A stretch of DNA of 64,000 bases from Amblyornis subalaris (taxonomy: Eukaryota > Chordata > Aves > Passeriformes > Ptilonorhynchidae): the NCBI GenBank assembly GCA_018881555.1, contig JACAXG010000094.1:186001-250000 (forward strand). The letters run 5' to 3'. The translations under genes and the position numbers were made by a program. Numbering within the stretch: the stretch's first letter is position 1; every line of letters begins with the position of its first letter. The notes below the pieces were generated by a model. It made no database searches, was not told where the DNA came from, and worked only from the letters and a program-made list of their open reading frames with translations. Shown here one piece after another: positions 21,949 to 34,836 of the stretch.

Positions 21949-24024
21949 ACAATAAGGGCAAGCCTTGTCCCGAGAGATGCCATCTCCCCTCACAAAAGCC
22001 TAGTGGCTCTGTTTCTCCTCCCACCTTTGAGAACTGTGTCCTCTCCCCTCCCTCAGCCTCAGCCCCTCATAAGAACAGCAAAAGCTGTAACTCCCTGCTC
22101 CAAACAGCTCAGTCCAACTGCAAAGCCATTAGGATTCACTAATCCATCATAGACAGCCTTGGGCTGCAAACCTTTTTTCTTTTGATAGAGTCTACCAGGC
22201 ATGACACAAGAGAAAAAAAGTACCTTTCTGAGAAGGGAGACCCAACATTGAATTTAGCCCAGAGACTGAATTACTGCCTTCATCTCCCTCCTCCAGCTTT
22301 CATGAGGCACAAAAAATTGACAGATGGGGCTCTTGTTTAATACCCAACCTGAGATGCTGTTCCACTAAAAGGGCAGCTGTTTTGCCCTTGCTGGTTATAA
22401 CCCAGGAGTGACACAGCCACCAGCTGAGACATATGGATGCACAGGGTGAAGCTACATAAGCCACCCCANAGTCTGTAATGAAGCAACCTATTGAACTCAT
22501 CCAGCAGGAGAGCACAAGTCAGCATAGGTTATTAACGTCCGCAGGTTGTTTACAGCCTCCCTTGCCACTGAAACTTGCCTCAGTGCAAAGATACACAGAA
22601 ATCTTGGGAGCAAAAGCTTACAGGTGAGCAAAGGAGACAAGGAGGGATGAAAATCAACAGGGAGCCAGGCATACAGATGCATCANTCCCCTGAGGTACCC
22701 GACACAACTCAATTAACAACCAAATCCTATGCAGAGGTTACTCATTGGGAAAAGCGATGTTTCTTGCAACTCCAAAGAGCACAGAAAGCAGACAGGCGTG
22801 CATACTTAGTACAACCCCTGAAAGACATTTGTGAGCTATTTACTTTTCTTAAACAAAAAAANCACCAAACTAATAGGTATCCTAGCTATGAGATGTCAGA
22901 AGGAAAAATATTTAAATGCTTTGATTGCAGAAGTTACTACAAGCACATACAAGTTAAGTCTCAAAGAACGAGATGTGAAGTCCAACAGCAGTGGGAGTAA
23001 AGGATGAAGCTTAAACTTAATGTATGAAATGAATGTAAACATTTCTCTTGTATCTTCTACTAGTGCAAAATCTNTGTGGTTGTTGATAGATGCTACTAAT
23101 CCTGTGATCTAAAGTCAGATTACTTCNGCAGAAGAGTTGACATCCAAGTTTAGCAGATAGTACAGATAAACAGTACTAATGAGAAAAACATGTTGGTTTA
23201 AATTTAATTTAAAATTGGAAAACAGATGTTATTTCTTTCTATTGTAATAAACTCAAAAGCCAAAATACAGCTGAAAAATATTTTAAATTGCAAAACTTTG
23301 AAATGATATTTTATTTCTAATAGTGCTCTGGCTGGAAGAATGCAAGTCACTGTGTCTCTTCTTATTTCTGTAGTTATTTTTGAGTGATGTAGTAATACAT
23401 TCGAACACAGGTTTTAGAGGTGCAGTTTGAGCCACTCCAGAAAGAGATAAAAGGCCTCTCATAGTTTTAAGAAGAAAAAAACCCCGGACTTTTTTTGAGG
23501 AATACGTTATCTTTCCACAGAAAATTTGGCAAATAATTTGCAAGAGCAAATGAGAAAAGTAATTACATGCCAGCCAGCATCTCTCCCTCTCAGACAAAGA
23601 CACGCACACACACACTGACATGCAGATCTCTCTCTTTCATCTCATGGTCACCACTGGCTCCAATGGAGGAGGGGTAGGGGTCTCCTAGACCGTAACAAAT
23701 ATGAAGCAGGTTTCTCAAAAACAGCTCCATGGGCCACCCAGAACTATGGGCCTTAAGTTGTTTTTAAAATACTCCCGATTTCGCAAATTGTTTTTTAAAT
23801 ATTCAACCATAACATGGCATAGAGCCGCTATCCTGCCTTAGCTGAACAAACACAAAAATAAGAATCACTACAAAACGCACAAGATTTACTGCCCTGAGTT
23901 GGCCAGCTACACAGCTTTAAAATGTGATAAAAGCTGTAAATTGCAGGTCAAAGGTCTATTTTGCAAAGAGCTCTGACCCACATTAAGGCTGGGAATCCCA
24001 GTCAGCATCGGAAAGCGGCTGGAC

Positions 24025-24120
24025 CCTGCTGGGACTAGGGCGCACTCCAGGCGCGGGGCTTGCCCTGTGCCGCGGCCGCAGGCGCGGGATGAGGTCCTCC
24101 CCCGCGTATTGGCCGCAGCA
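24025..24120. promoter_or_regulatory. Intronic CpG-rich patch
   Basis: About 95 bp with a high density of CpG (GGGCGC, GGCGCGGGG, GCCGCGGCCGC, GGCGCGGG, CCCGCG) inside an AT-rich intron. CpG survival suggests an unmethylated, possibly regulatory site or internal promoter. No exon or start site could be tied to it. Confidence 0.4.
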
Positions 24121-24758
24121 GCCCATTTGCTTTCCTAGNTCAGTCTCCTTGCCATGGGCTATGTCTATCATCAGGGTACAATGTATGTGGCAGAAGTTTA
24201 GTGCAGCTCTCCTGGGAAAGCCTTAGACGGCCAGATGGGCTACTTAAACTCAAGGTTTCTTCCGTTTGCTTACAGTGTTTAAAAATCCTTGGCAAACTCC
24301 CCCTTGTCGTCCTAGTAACTGCTTAGCCATCCAGCACAATATTTTTATACTGCATAATAATAACCAAATACCTTAACGTTTACTTTTTTATGGTTGAATT
24401 CCCAAACCAATTGGACAGTTATTCTCAATCATCACAGTCTTGGTAACTAAAACAATGCTGGTGCTCATCACAGGTCTAGCACCCNTCCAGCGGTAGGATA
24501 CTCAGGTGCAGGGTAAAAGCCGTGCTTTTATCACAATCAAAGGAGACTCAAATAAGACAGCTGCAAATGGAGCTCTTTCCTTGCTGTTTCCCCCAGCCCT
24601 TCCCCACTCCATTTATCCTCACTGAGCAATCCTTATAACTCTGCCAATATAGGAACAACGGCCCATTCGCACAGCCATTAGTCAAGTAAGTGGTCTTTCA
24701 ACATCTATGAAGCAACTTACATGAAAAACAGCTTAAGGAACACACTTGTTAAAGTAAA

Positions 24759-24787
24759 GGGGGAGGTGTGGGGTGTGGGGAGATGGG
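24759..24787 (+). repeat. G-quadruplex motif
   Basis: Four G-runs (5, 4, 4 and 3 G) with loops of 6, 3 and 4 nt on the plus strand, that is, the non-RNA strand of EYA1. Confidence 0.8.
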
Positions 24788-27700
24788 TGGCAAAACTGCC
24801 TGAGTCCTTTCCTCACCCTCTCCCCTATGCACCCTCCCTTACAGAGATGATAAATTTGTGACAAACAAAAATCCAATTACCAGAATAAACTTAGCAAGGA
24901 GTCATAGGCAGTGATTCTACTTATAATTTTCAAAAGTTGGCAGCCTCTCCCTATGCTATTGTTCGGTGACTAACGACGCTGTAATTTTAGCAGGGTCAGG
25001 AAAAGCACTGGGTTTAATTGGCTGCACACGCACCGCGAGACAGCGTCTCTACATTGCAGGGAGACATTCATCCCAGGGAGAGGAACCAGAATTAACTCCA
25101 AAGCTTTCGAGTGTGAGGCAGCCCCAGTCAGGGAACACGAGCACAACAACTGCAAGGCCGCTAGGAAATCCCCTTTACCGCAGGCAAGAATGCCAGCAGG
25201 GCCCCGAGCGCGCTGTCATGTAACGCTTGGTTGTGAAGTAGGTTGTGGGATCCATTATCTCCATTTAGCAGCTCAGCAGCTGCACGCAGGAGATGAAGAA
25301 CGGCTATTGCAGGCTACGACAGNGCTGAGGTTGCAGCCTGCCCATACACTGCTAGAGGGGAAAGGNAGAATAAACTTATTTTCCTCTCTGGGGGTTTCTG
25401 CACAAACAACTGAACAGCAGCAGCACTAACCCCGTCTTCTGTCATGAGAATCAATTTTGTCCTTAAATAACAGTTGAAACTATGAACAGGTTCTCCTTCC
25501 AAAATTAAATGAGGAAAGGGAAACAAATGTTCCTGTTTACTTTTAACAGCTATTCAATCGTAAGGAAGAATAAAACCAATTCAGAGTTGTTTCAAACACA
25601 AAAATTAGCCTAATAAAAATATTAAAAAGACATATATTCTCATGTATAATATAGACATTTATTGTCATACATTTAACTGCAAGAAAGACCTGTTCAGCAA
25701 TGTGATTTTTTTCTACTTAGCAACTAACAAGTCCACCAATTCTTTCATTTGAAATGTTCTCCTTATTTCCATTTTTATGGTCTCTAAGGTTTCTGTAGAA
25801 GATCAGTTCTTCCCTCACCCACACACTGTGCTGTTTATGAGCACAACAGAAACGACATACACACCACAGGGACCCTCCAACTCTGACCTGTGGCTCTTCT
25901 GCCCAAGCCAGACTGTCAGTGATCCATTGACTTCCACAGGTGGGCAGCTCTCAGCCCAGGCTCAGACCCTGTCCTCCCTAAGCCCTGCAGATAATACTAT
26001 CATGAAATCAATGCTTCTGATCCTTTTCTTATTAGAAGCTTCACAACTAGATCATCTTTAACATATTTCTTTTTGCAGAATATTTTTAAATCCTTCCCTT
26101 TCAATGTATACAGCTGAAATGCTTTCCAAGATCTTACTTGACAACTGCCACCCTTTGCTGAGCTTGACCATTCTGATCTTACACACATTTTGCATATCTC
26201 AGAAAACAAAGCAATATCCTTTATGGCAGACTCTATGCAGTCCATTGACAGTCCTAGCTTTGCTCTACTAATGCCAGCATTCACTTACGCCTAAAATTTT
26301 CCAACAAGCACCCTCTCATGTTATTCTATGCTGCTCCCTCTTCCCTCCCTCTATCAAATGAGTTTCCCATAGACATCTGCAAAACTGCTTCACTGTCTTG
26401 CCTAAAATCCCTTTTTATTGACATCCCTTTGCTCTGTATGTTACAAAAAACACCTTTAGAGCTGCTAGATAACCAATATGGGGTGTAAAGTGTTTATTAT
26501 ACATAAACAGTGTCAGCTTTATTGTTACATTAGGCCCTTCTAGCCTGTGTGTTTATTTTAGCCTCCAACTTCCATGGAGACTGTATTTTTATTTGCCTGT
26601 ATAAGTTAGCACAACAAGATCCCAGTATATGACTGTGGCATGAAGGTACTACTGCAATAGAAATTATAGGCAGCACAGACATGATTTTTCTATAACATTA
26701 TTTCCTAGCGACCATAAATTATCAGTTCTTTAAAAGCTGAAATGTTGGTCCAGAAGTTCATTGTAGCTGCTGCTGGCAAGTATTTTGAGCTCTCTCCTAC
26801 CGAGAGATACGATTTTTTTGGAGGGGAGGTTGGTGTGGAGGTGTGTTTGTTGTCTAAGTTTTTTTGTGTAGCTGTCTGCAGAAAGCAAAATCAATAATCT
26901 GGTTATGATTGTATTTACCCTGATGGGGAGAAGATCATCACTATTCAACATGTAGATGAAAATTTGCATGCTACTCTGGTCCTATCCCTCTTAGTTGTCA
27001 GAGCACACTGTAAGTCAGCAATATTTCAGATGTCAGATGGTCACTTCTGCCCTANGGAGCTACTCAACACACAGTTCCAAAGGGGATTAAAAAAAAAAAA
27101 AAAGCACAACAGAAAAACATCTCTCTTGTGTCTGAGCAAAGGACTGGATCAATATACCCTTAAAGCTGTGGAACAAAAGCGAAACGAGTGTTTACTTGAT
27201 GGCACACAGTAAACTGAGCTTGATAATAAAGAAAGGTGCTAAACTTATAAAAAAAGTGTGGTCCAGTTCTGTGATTGATCACTTATTCAACAATGCCAAA
27301 ATCCGCAACACACCTGATTTCTACTACCAAATTCAGGAGTTAAAAGGCCTGCAGCAGACATCCCAAATTACCTATTTTTGGTAAACAAAGATTTTTTATA
27401 ATACCCGTTAAGTGGTGAAAAATTCAGAATGAGGCACACCAGTGGCTTCCCAATATGGAAGAGGGAAAAGAAATTGGGAGAACAAGGTGGAAGAAACTGA
27501 ACAGGCAAGCAGGGCTACAAAATATAATTGATAATAATAGTCTGCACATACAAAGACTTACAGCTTTTAAATAGACTTCAAAGAAACAGACTTCAATCAT
27601 TACTTAGCTACCTCCACAGCTGCAGTAGGTATTTTTATCTTCTTCTCCCTCCTCGAACACATTCAGGTGTCAAATTATATTTGGCATTTCCTAAATTCAT

Positions 27701-28029
27701 AATCCTGTCACGTTTTCCAAGACTAGTTTTGTCTCATTCACTATTTGCTAGAATATTGCTATTCAGAGATATGTTTTCACTGTAGCAACACTAGAATACT
27801 TCACTATTTAAAATTTAATGAAGCAAGGGATCTTCCAAACTGCTGAGAGTTGGCCTGTTGCTCTCTCTGCAATGGCAATCTTCATTTCAGCTCCAACTGC
27901 AGTAACATCGGAGGTAAGTGCTCAAGCAAACATTCATTTTTATTCTAGGAAGGTAAAGAAATAAGGAGGAAAAAACCCCACCACAGCATTAGCAATATCT
28001 AATTAATGGTAATAACTGTTTATACAGAC

Positions 28030-28167
28030 CTTGCATCTGGTAGCTATAGGGAGCCTGTCCAGGTTGAGGTGTGCTAAAGCTGGCACCGTAGCTTAGAAAT
28101 CCTGTCTGTCCAGGTGACTGTGACTGTGCCAATCCACCTTCTGTCTTGATGCCTGCCCACAATGCAC
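28030..28167 (-). CDS. EYA1: EYA1 exon E7, Gly/Gln/Pro-rich transactivation region
   Basis: 138 bp, phase 1 to 1, residues 141-186: [20 protein letters not shown], then [20 protein letters not shown] and YSYQMQ. IKTE fits a sumoylation-type consensus (psi-K-x-E), which is suggestive only. The acceptor is atttag|GTG. The donor is CAAG|gtctgt and departs from consensus at +3 and +4, so this exon is weakly defined. Because its length is a multiple of three with equal phases, skipping would delete 46 residues without a frameshift. The boundary is nevertheless fixed by the exact fit of the joined protein. Confidence 0.96.
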
Positions 28168-30869
28168 CTAAATCAGTTAGTGACAGCAAATCTATTTGTT
28201 CATATTCAAACAGGGATGGAAAATAAAATCACTTAATTAACAGCAAATTTAACATACACATACTACTGCCTGCACGACAGAACAAATATCGAGAGCATGC
28301 ACAAATGAACAGGGCAAGGGCAGTCTAAAAGCACATGGAAAACTGAAGTTCACCAGGGAGAGGTTAAATTCAAAACTGTGTTTCCAATAACTGCAAAAGA
28401 AATTTATACATGAACAGGAAGTTGCATTATTCCTTTTTTCCTTTCCAGCCAAAGGCAAACTTTTCCATATATTCATGACATTACACAGAGCTAGATTAGC
28501 AACTTTATATGATTTTAATGAAGCATAGCGTAGCCAAGCTCTCCTGCCATCTACCCATTAACGACATAACTGAGATTTGCATTGTATAATATTCCTGCAT
28601 GAAAATTACACAGCTGTAAGTGCAATGGCTTTCTAAGGAATTAGAAGTGAATAAAGAGAACTAGCAGTATTAAGTGCAATGATGATTTTTCAAAGCTAAT
28701 TAAACACTAATTCAGTTTTTAATAAATAAGCACCTAATAGACAGGAACTATTCCTGAAGCAATCTCCCCAAACTGGGAAAAATATAGCAGAGAGTCATTA
28801 ATCTGCACTGACAGGGAAATCCATTACACACATTACTCTCTCATTTCTAAATTTAGTTATAAAAGAATCCAAAGTCTGATCAATGAATGACTTGCTGCCC
28901 AGTTTCAGCGATTCTTCCCTCAATTTGTAAGGCAACAAGCAAGCAAATATCAGCAAGCAAAATACTGAGGAAATGCACACAATTCAGTCTNTGTCTCTTT
29001 GTTTTAGTTATAAGGTTGTCCCAACATGAACTACCATTTAAAAATAATTATAGCCAAAGTAATGGGAAAGTGATACAATATTCTTAGGTTTCACTGTGAC
29101 ATTCAGGGATACCTCATTGTTCAGAAACCAACAATATTTGAACAGAATTAACTAAGTGTGAATTAGTAACATTCCTTTGAAAATTACTGTTAATCTAAGT
29201 CCATTTCCTGGTTGGATTTTTTTTAAACAATATTCAACAATGTCTGAAGGTAGGAGAGGGCTGAGAAGGTACTGTCTTTGCAAAACTTAAATATCTCCCT
29301 GTATACAAATGGCAGCATATTTTCTGCCATCTATATAATTATTTTTCAACTGCCGTCATTAATTATCCTTAATTCCTTCTGCCAGACCTGCTAACTGCCA
29401 GACTAACCCTGTTTGCTTGTTTTTCCCTGATGCTTACTTGCTTCTTATGTTTCATGTTACAATTAGGCAGCTCGAATGACGAATCTTGACACGTCATTTC
29501 CAAGGGGAAACTCCAGCTATGGATGATTTGGTATCAACGATCCCTATTTGTTGTCTGTTTAAGGACTTCTGAAATGCTGATTAAATATTGCTTAGAGAAA
29601 GTTTAACTAAATCAAGCATTAAATTTCTAGTCTAAGTTTTCTTTAACAGCCTGATCCAACCCTCCATCTCAGACCAAGCGGGAGGAGATGATCAAAAGCA
29701 GCAGTAGGAGGATGCCACTTGAGTGAAGACAACTTGGCACTGACATGCCCTTTTGCAAACCTCCATGCTATGAAGAGCCTTTCATCTCCTGGGACTTACT
29801 CTCACACTTGCTCTCATCCAGAAAGCCTTCACTCATCAAACCTCGATACTCCCTTCTCCCAAGTCTAATGTACATAAGGAAGTGGGAAGGGACAGTGACA
29901 CAAGGGAACTGCCAGGGTCTGGAAAGTAAAGAAGCTGGTAAGCAAAGCCTTTGCTAGATGCTGGTACTGGAGCAGGCAGGAGGAAAGAGCTTCAGGAAAT
30001 TCTCCAGCCTCCTCAGGGGCTTTGCAGATGAAGCACAGCCAGAAGCCCCTGGGCAGCAGCTGTCAATGGCATTCCCCTCCACCCCCCTTCCTGCCTGCAT
30101 GGCTGTGGAGGTGGGGAACTGGAAAAATGAAGAGGCTAGAGGTGTGTTTGAGACAGCACCTTCCCAAACTCCGTCCTAAAGAGAAAATTTGAGGGAGGCT
30201 GATATGGGAATTAATGAANACTTTTTCTTCCAGTAGACCCAGAGTAAAGTAACAAAAAGAAAGAGGCCCCCTGCTTAACTCAGTTTTTCCTTTCACATAT
30301 GTCATAAGTCTTCTTCCTTTATACCTAGGGGAAGATTTCTGCCTGGATGAAAGACAGGCAAGACAGAAGGTACATGGGGTCTAAGCTGCATACCAAAGAG
30401 GAGAATTTTGGCTCCAAAAGCAAGTCTTCAGTTCTTGCCTGTTGCAAATGAGCATCTCAGTGCTCCCCACATAATTTCATTCAGGAATATAGATGATACG
30501 GCATGCCTTAAATATGCAAAATTGTATGTTAGGTCCCAAAAATTTTTAATTATTCTTTTCTTTTAAATATTACTCCTATAANGTACATCAGCAAGAAGCA
30601 CCTTAGCACCAGCCACAAGGCATTGTCTGAAAAGAACACATAAAAATCCTCTTGTCTCAGGAGCTGAGGATTTCAGTGGTCAAATGCAGCTCTGCAATGT
30701 AAAATATTAGGCAAAATTATCTGAACTCCTAGGTATGGGGGACGGACTAGGCAAAAAACCAAACAAAAACAAAAGAGTAGGCAGGCATGTTAACCCCTAC
30801 GGGCAGTTGCCAAGTAAAGCAACTCTCAATTACAGCTCCGACGACAGTGAGACAGCTAAACTCAAGTAG

Positions 30870-30936
30870 TGAAATCAAGGCCTGGCTGAAGTCAGTGGGA
30901 ATTTTAGAGTTGACTTCAGTGAGGTCAGGATTTCAT
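30870..30936. repeat. Ancient MIR-like palindromic repeat
   Basis: Imperfect 67-bp palindrome: TGAAATC...CCTGGCTGAAGTCAGTGGGA, then TTGACTTCAG...GGTCAGGATTTCA. It resembles the sauropsid CORE/MIR-like repeat family in which GAAGTCAATGGGA is followed by its own complement. Inner arms CTGAAGTCA and TGACTTCAG are perfect. Confidence 0.6.
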
Positions 30937-31127
30937 NCAGAGGAACCAAGCAAAAAACAAAAAAGTCACTGTTTGGGCCGCCCAAGCCCTGCAGTCAGCC
31001 AAGTACCAACACAACGTGTGCATAGGAGACACAGGTCAAGAAAAGCAGGGTGGGGAAAGGGGTCATCTGTTATCACCCCACCTGATCCAGATGGAATTAA
31101 CAGACAAGCTCTCATGAGCAACAGGAG

Positions 31128-31131
<4 letters not shown>

Positions 31132-31178
<47 letters not shown>
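31132..31178. repeat. (TG)n dinucleotide repeat
   Basis: About 23 uninterrupted TG units; a likely polymorphic microsatellite in the E6-E7 intron. Confidence 0.98.
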
Positions 31179-31180
<2 letters not shown>

Positions 31181-31814
31181 ATGTAACACTCCCCGTCTCC
31201 ATAGTTTAAGTTTAAAATACGTGGATTCAAACTGAAACTGAAATGTCCAATTTATGTTTAGAACCCTATTAAAGTAAGGGGAAATAATAATGTATATCTT
31301 TCACCTACTGTTCACCATAATCTGCTGTAGGATATACTTGAGATGCAGTGGATTTCAACTTGCAGATTTCAAGATGAAAGATTCACCAGTTTTGCACTTA
31401 AAATTTTTAACACTTTTAAAGGGAACAGCTTGTATGGTGAGTTCTGTCCTTTTGATATAAAACTTACATTATCTGAATGTATCTTTACAAAATATACCGC
31501 TCAAAGCATGTGGATTGTATATTTCCAATATACTCCCCCAGAGGAGTATAAGACCTATTTTCTAATTATGCATCCTCGCTGCTGCACCGCTATGTGGTCT
31601 GCCAGCAGACAGTCTGGCAGGCAAATGGTCTCNCCCACAGCAGCTTGTTTTTAAATTAAATTTTTTTGGAAATATTTGCTACTTAGTACTATCTCCTTCA
31701 TCAGACAGACAGAGCTTTAGTGGCAATTTACCTCAATTTTCACCTCCAGGGAGTTTTGAAACACTGGAAAGTAAGATTTTTTTGATGGGGGCATTTTTGA
31801 ATCAGTTTTTTTGC

Positions 31815-31890
31815 CTGCTGAAAATCAGCACAGCTTCACAGATTCATCTGAGTTCCAGTAATCTGTATCAGCTGAAATTCAGACCTTTAC
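31815..31890. repeat. Possible diverged MIR-like repeat
   Basis: CTGAAAATCAGCACAGCTTC followed by TATCAGCTGAAATTCAGACC resembles the ends of the same sauropsid palindromic repeat type (ACCAGCTGAAAATCTGGCC). The middle is diverged. Weak call. Confidence 0.35.
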
Positions 31891-32206
31891 ATCCCGACAT
31901 AATTTCCCACACTGCTGGGGAGCAGAATCCTGAGCAAGTCACCAGGAGTTGTGCCTGTGTAATGGAAGCCCTGAGATCTCTTTTCCCATTTCAGTGCTGT
32001 ATTTTTGATGTCACCAACAAAAAGCTAATGCTCTCTCCCTGATCCCAAAATGGGTTCATCCTCTTGAATACCTTTTTAGCTCTTTAGTACATAAATTAAG
32101 CATCACTCATTCCAAGGTGGGAAAATTAACAGTCCTCTACAAGAAATGCTCTACAGCACAGCTGTCCCACTAAGTACTAACACAAGGGTCACATAATCTT
32201 GATCTA

Positions 32207-32776
<570 letters not shown>

Positions 32777-32846
32777 TTGGAAGGGTAAATCTGTGGTGGG
32801 GAGAACTGGTGTGTTTGTCTTGGGCTGAAACCACTGCTTCCAATTG
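32777..32846 (-). CDS. EYA1: EYA1 exon E5, transactivation region
   Basis: 70 bp, phase 1 to 2, residues 69-91: [20 protein letters not shown] then YPS, plus two bases of the next codon. Contains FSPR and FSPP, candidate proline-directed phosphosites. The acceptor is ggtgcag|CA. The donor is CCAA|gtatga, with A instead of G at -1 and a non-consensus +4 to +6, so it is weak and faces the tandem acceptor of E6 across a 377-bp intron. Confidence 0.95.
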
Positions 32847-34755
32847 CTGCACCAAGGAGAAAAGAAAGCATACAGAAGTGTAAATACACACACCGAAGAT
32901 AAATATTATTTTTCCTAATAGAATTTCAGATTATTAACAAGATTTTAATTAAATTCAAATATCATTGATACCTTAGATAGAAAATAATATTTTATGAGGA
33001 ACTATACAAGAATGCTTAACATTAAAATCTTGATTGCAAATCTCAAATACTAAATTGCTCCTTTGTACAACTCCTGAGCCATAGTTTATTCTTTGGTTGC
33101 ACACAGGCAACATTTTCAATGCAAACAACCTATTTCCTAATGGAAACATTTCCCTTCATATTTTCAAAGGATTGTTGATATCTCAAGTGCAACATTTTAT
33201 TAACTTTTAGAATTTTTAAGACCTACATTTTATGAAGGAGCTTTATGCGTGCCTCGATTGAAAACATATGGCCAGCTTCAGAGCACGTGCCTCTTTTTAG
33301 AAAAAAATAATTCATAATACAGACTATGTATTACCTTATTACACTTCTATTTTCTTCCGCCTTATCTGCTTTCTAAAATGTATTCAGACCTTCAAATCAG
33401 TCAGTGTCGCATAAAAAGATGTCCAAGTGCAGATGCTGTTAGTGAAACACTNAAGGCGAGGAGGGCACACCGCGAGCTGCTCCCCGAGCAGCCCNGTGCT
33501 GCTGACACAGAGCCGCACACCAACACAGCCCATTTCTGCCAGTATTTCTGGGTGCTGCTCAGGCGTGGCGGCTGCGCTGGCGCACTCTGCTCAGGGCGTT
33601 ATTTTTGGGAGCCCTTCCCTCTCTGGTTACTGTCTGGGTATCACTTCTCCTCTAGGTCCCAAGGTGGGTTTGGAAGCCTTTGCCAGGAAAGGGTCAGGAG
33701 CAGGTTATGAGACTACTGTAAAATCAGACAGCCCGAGAAACAACAGGCCTTATTGCTAAGTACTTGGAAATAAACAAGGCACGCATAATTACCCTTCGCC
33801 AGCTACCCCTTTCCTGGCCAGCTACAGGGAAAATCCATCATCTTTACACTCTGGGAGGGAAGCAGGGAGCCTCCTTCTGTGCCTTCCACACCCGATTATT
33901 TTTCTTTTCTGTGGCCTATGAGGCTGCAAACATGTCAAATGTTACAGTCCAACCTTTAGTCAGATCACCACAGATGTACACAGCTACTATTAAACACACT
34001 GTATTTTCTTCTTTCAGAGAATTAAAATACCTTAGAACCTTTCTTTCTTTGGGCTTTCGGGTTTGATGCTTTCATACTCAACAGCCTGTGCAGAAAATGG
34101 CAGCTGTGACAAGATCAGGAAAGGGCTGGCTACTTGGAGCCTGACTGGTTGTGAGATGTCAAATTTTGCTACCATGGAAATATAATCCCACAATATAGTA
34201 TTATATCCTTTTTAAATTCATTTGCACCATAAAAACGATGACCTAGAAATTCCACAGTTAGTCCACAGGTCTGCAAAACTGTGCAAACACCGTAGGTTGT
34301 TCTCTCAGTGTTTGTCTCCTGTTATGTCAGAAGCTAAGATGGATTTGGCTTCCAAGAAGAAAAGAGCCTGATAAAAGAATGAATACCCTGGTAATAATAA
34401 ATTACAATAAATGAGGAAGACCTACCTCTCAATTACATTGATAATCACAGAGCATGTATGTTTACTCACAGAAAACAAAGGGTAATTTGTTTTCTGCGAG
34501 TAAAACAGACTCAGGGCCAGACAACTCCCTGGTGAGACTCCCTCTGAAGACACCAATGGACATTAACAAGCCTGATATTACAATGTTCTTTACTTGGGGA
34601 AAACTCCTGTTGACTAACACTAAGATGAACAGAAATAGACACAAGCTGGAAAGTGCACAAGGCTTTTTACCAGATGTGCACAGGTTTAGACCACGTGGGA
34701 TAAGAAAATAACAAATGAAAAAATGCTGAGCTTAAAACATTTGTTTATTCCTTAC
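32847..34755. other. EYA1: EYA1 intron E4-E5 (1909 bp)
   Basis: AT-rich apart from a moderately CpG-rich patch at about 33450-33610 that contains two Ns. No exon recognised. Confidence 0.75.
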
Positions 34756-34836
34756 CTGATCCTGAGAAATTGTCTAAAGACCCGTCTGTGGTAGTAGTAG
34801 TAGCAATCTCACCGCTGTTCATTGGTTCTGTTTTAA
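34756..34836 (-). CDS. EYA1: EYA1 exon E4, Thr-rich segment
   Basis: 81 bp, phase 1 to 1, residues 42-68 starting with the shared Val: VKTEPMNSGEIATTTTTDGS and LDNFSGS. VKTEP is a sumoylation-type psi-K-x-E-P site also present in EYA4 (motif reading, not proof). The five Thr codons include a short (ACT)n run, a small coding microsatellite that could vary in length. The acceptor is tctgtag|TT after a good pyrimidine tract and the donor TCAG|gtaagg. The exon is frame-symmetric, so in-frame skipping is possible. Confidence 0.96.

Larger units (their letters stand above)
21619..28029. other. EYA1: EYA1 intron E7-E8 (6411 bp)
   Basis: Holds a (GTT)n repeat at 21932-21948, a CpG-rich patch at 24025-24120, a G-quadruplex motif at 24759-24787 and many single Ns (about a dozen between 21898 and 27055). 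24960-25340 is also fairly GC-rich. A plus-strand poly-A run lies at 27088-27103. No exon was recognised. Confidence 0.7.

Noticed and set aside
30966..31209. Frames containing (TH)n or (CV)n runs
   Set aside because: Translation of the (TG)n microsatellite, not coding.
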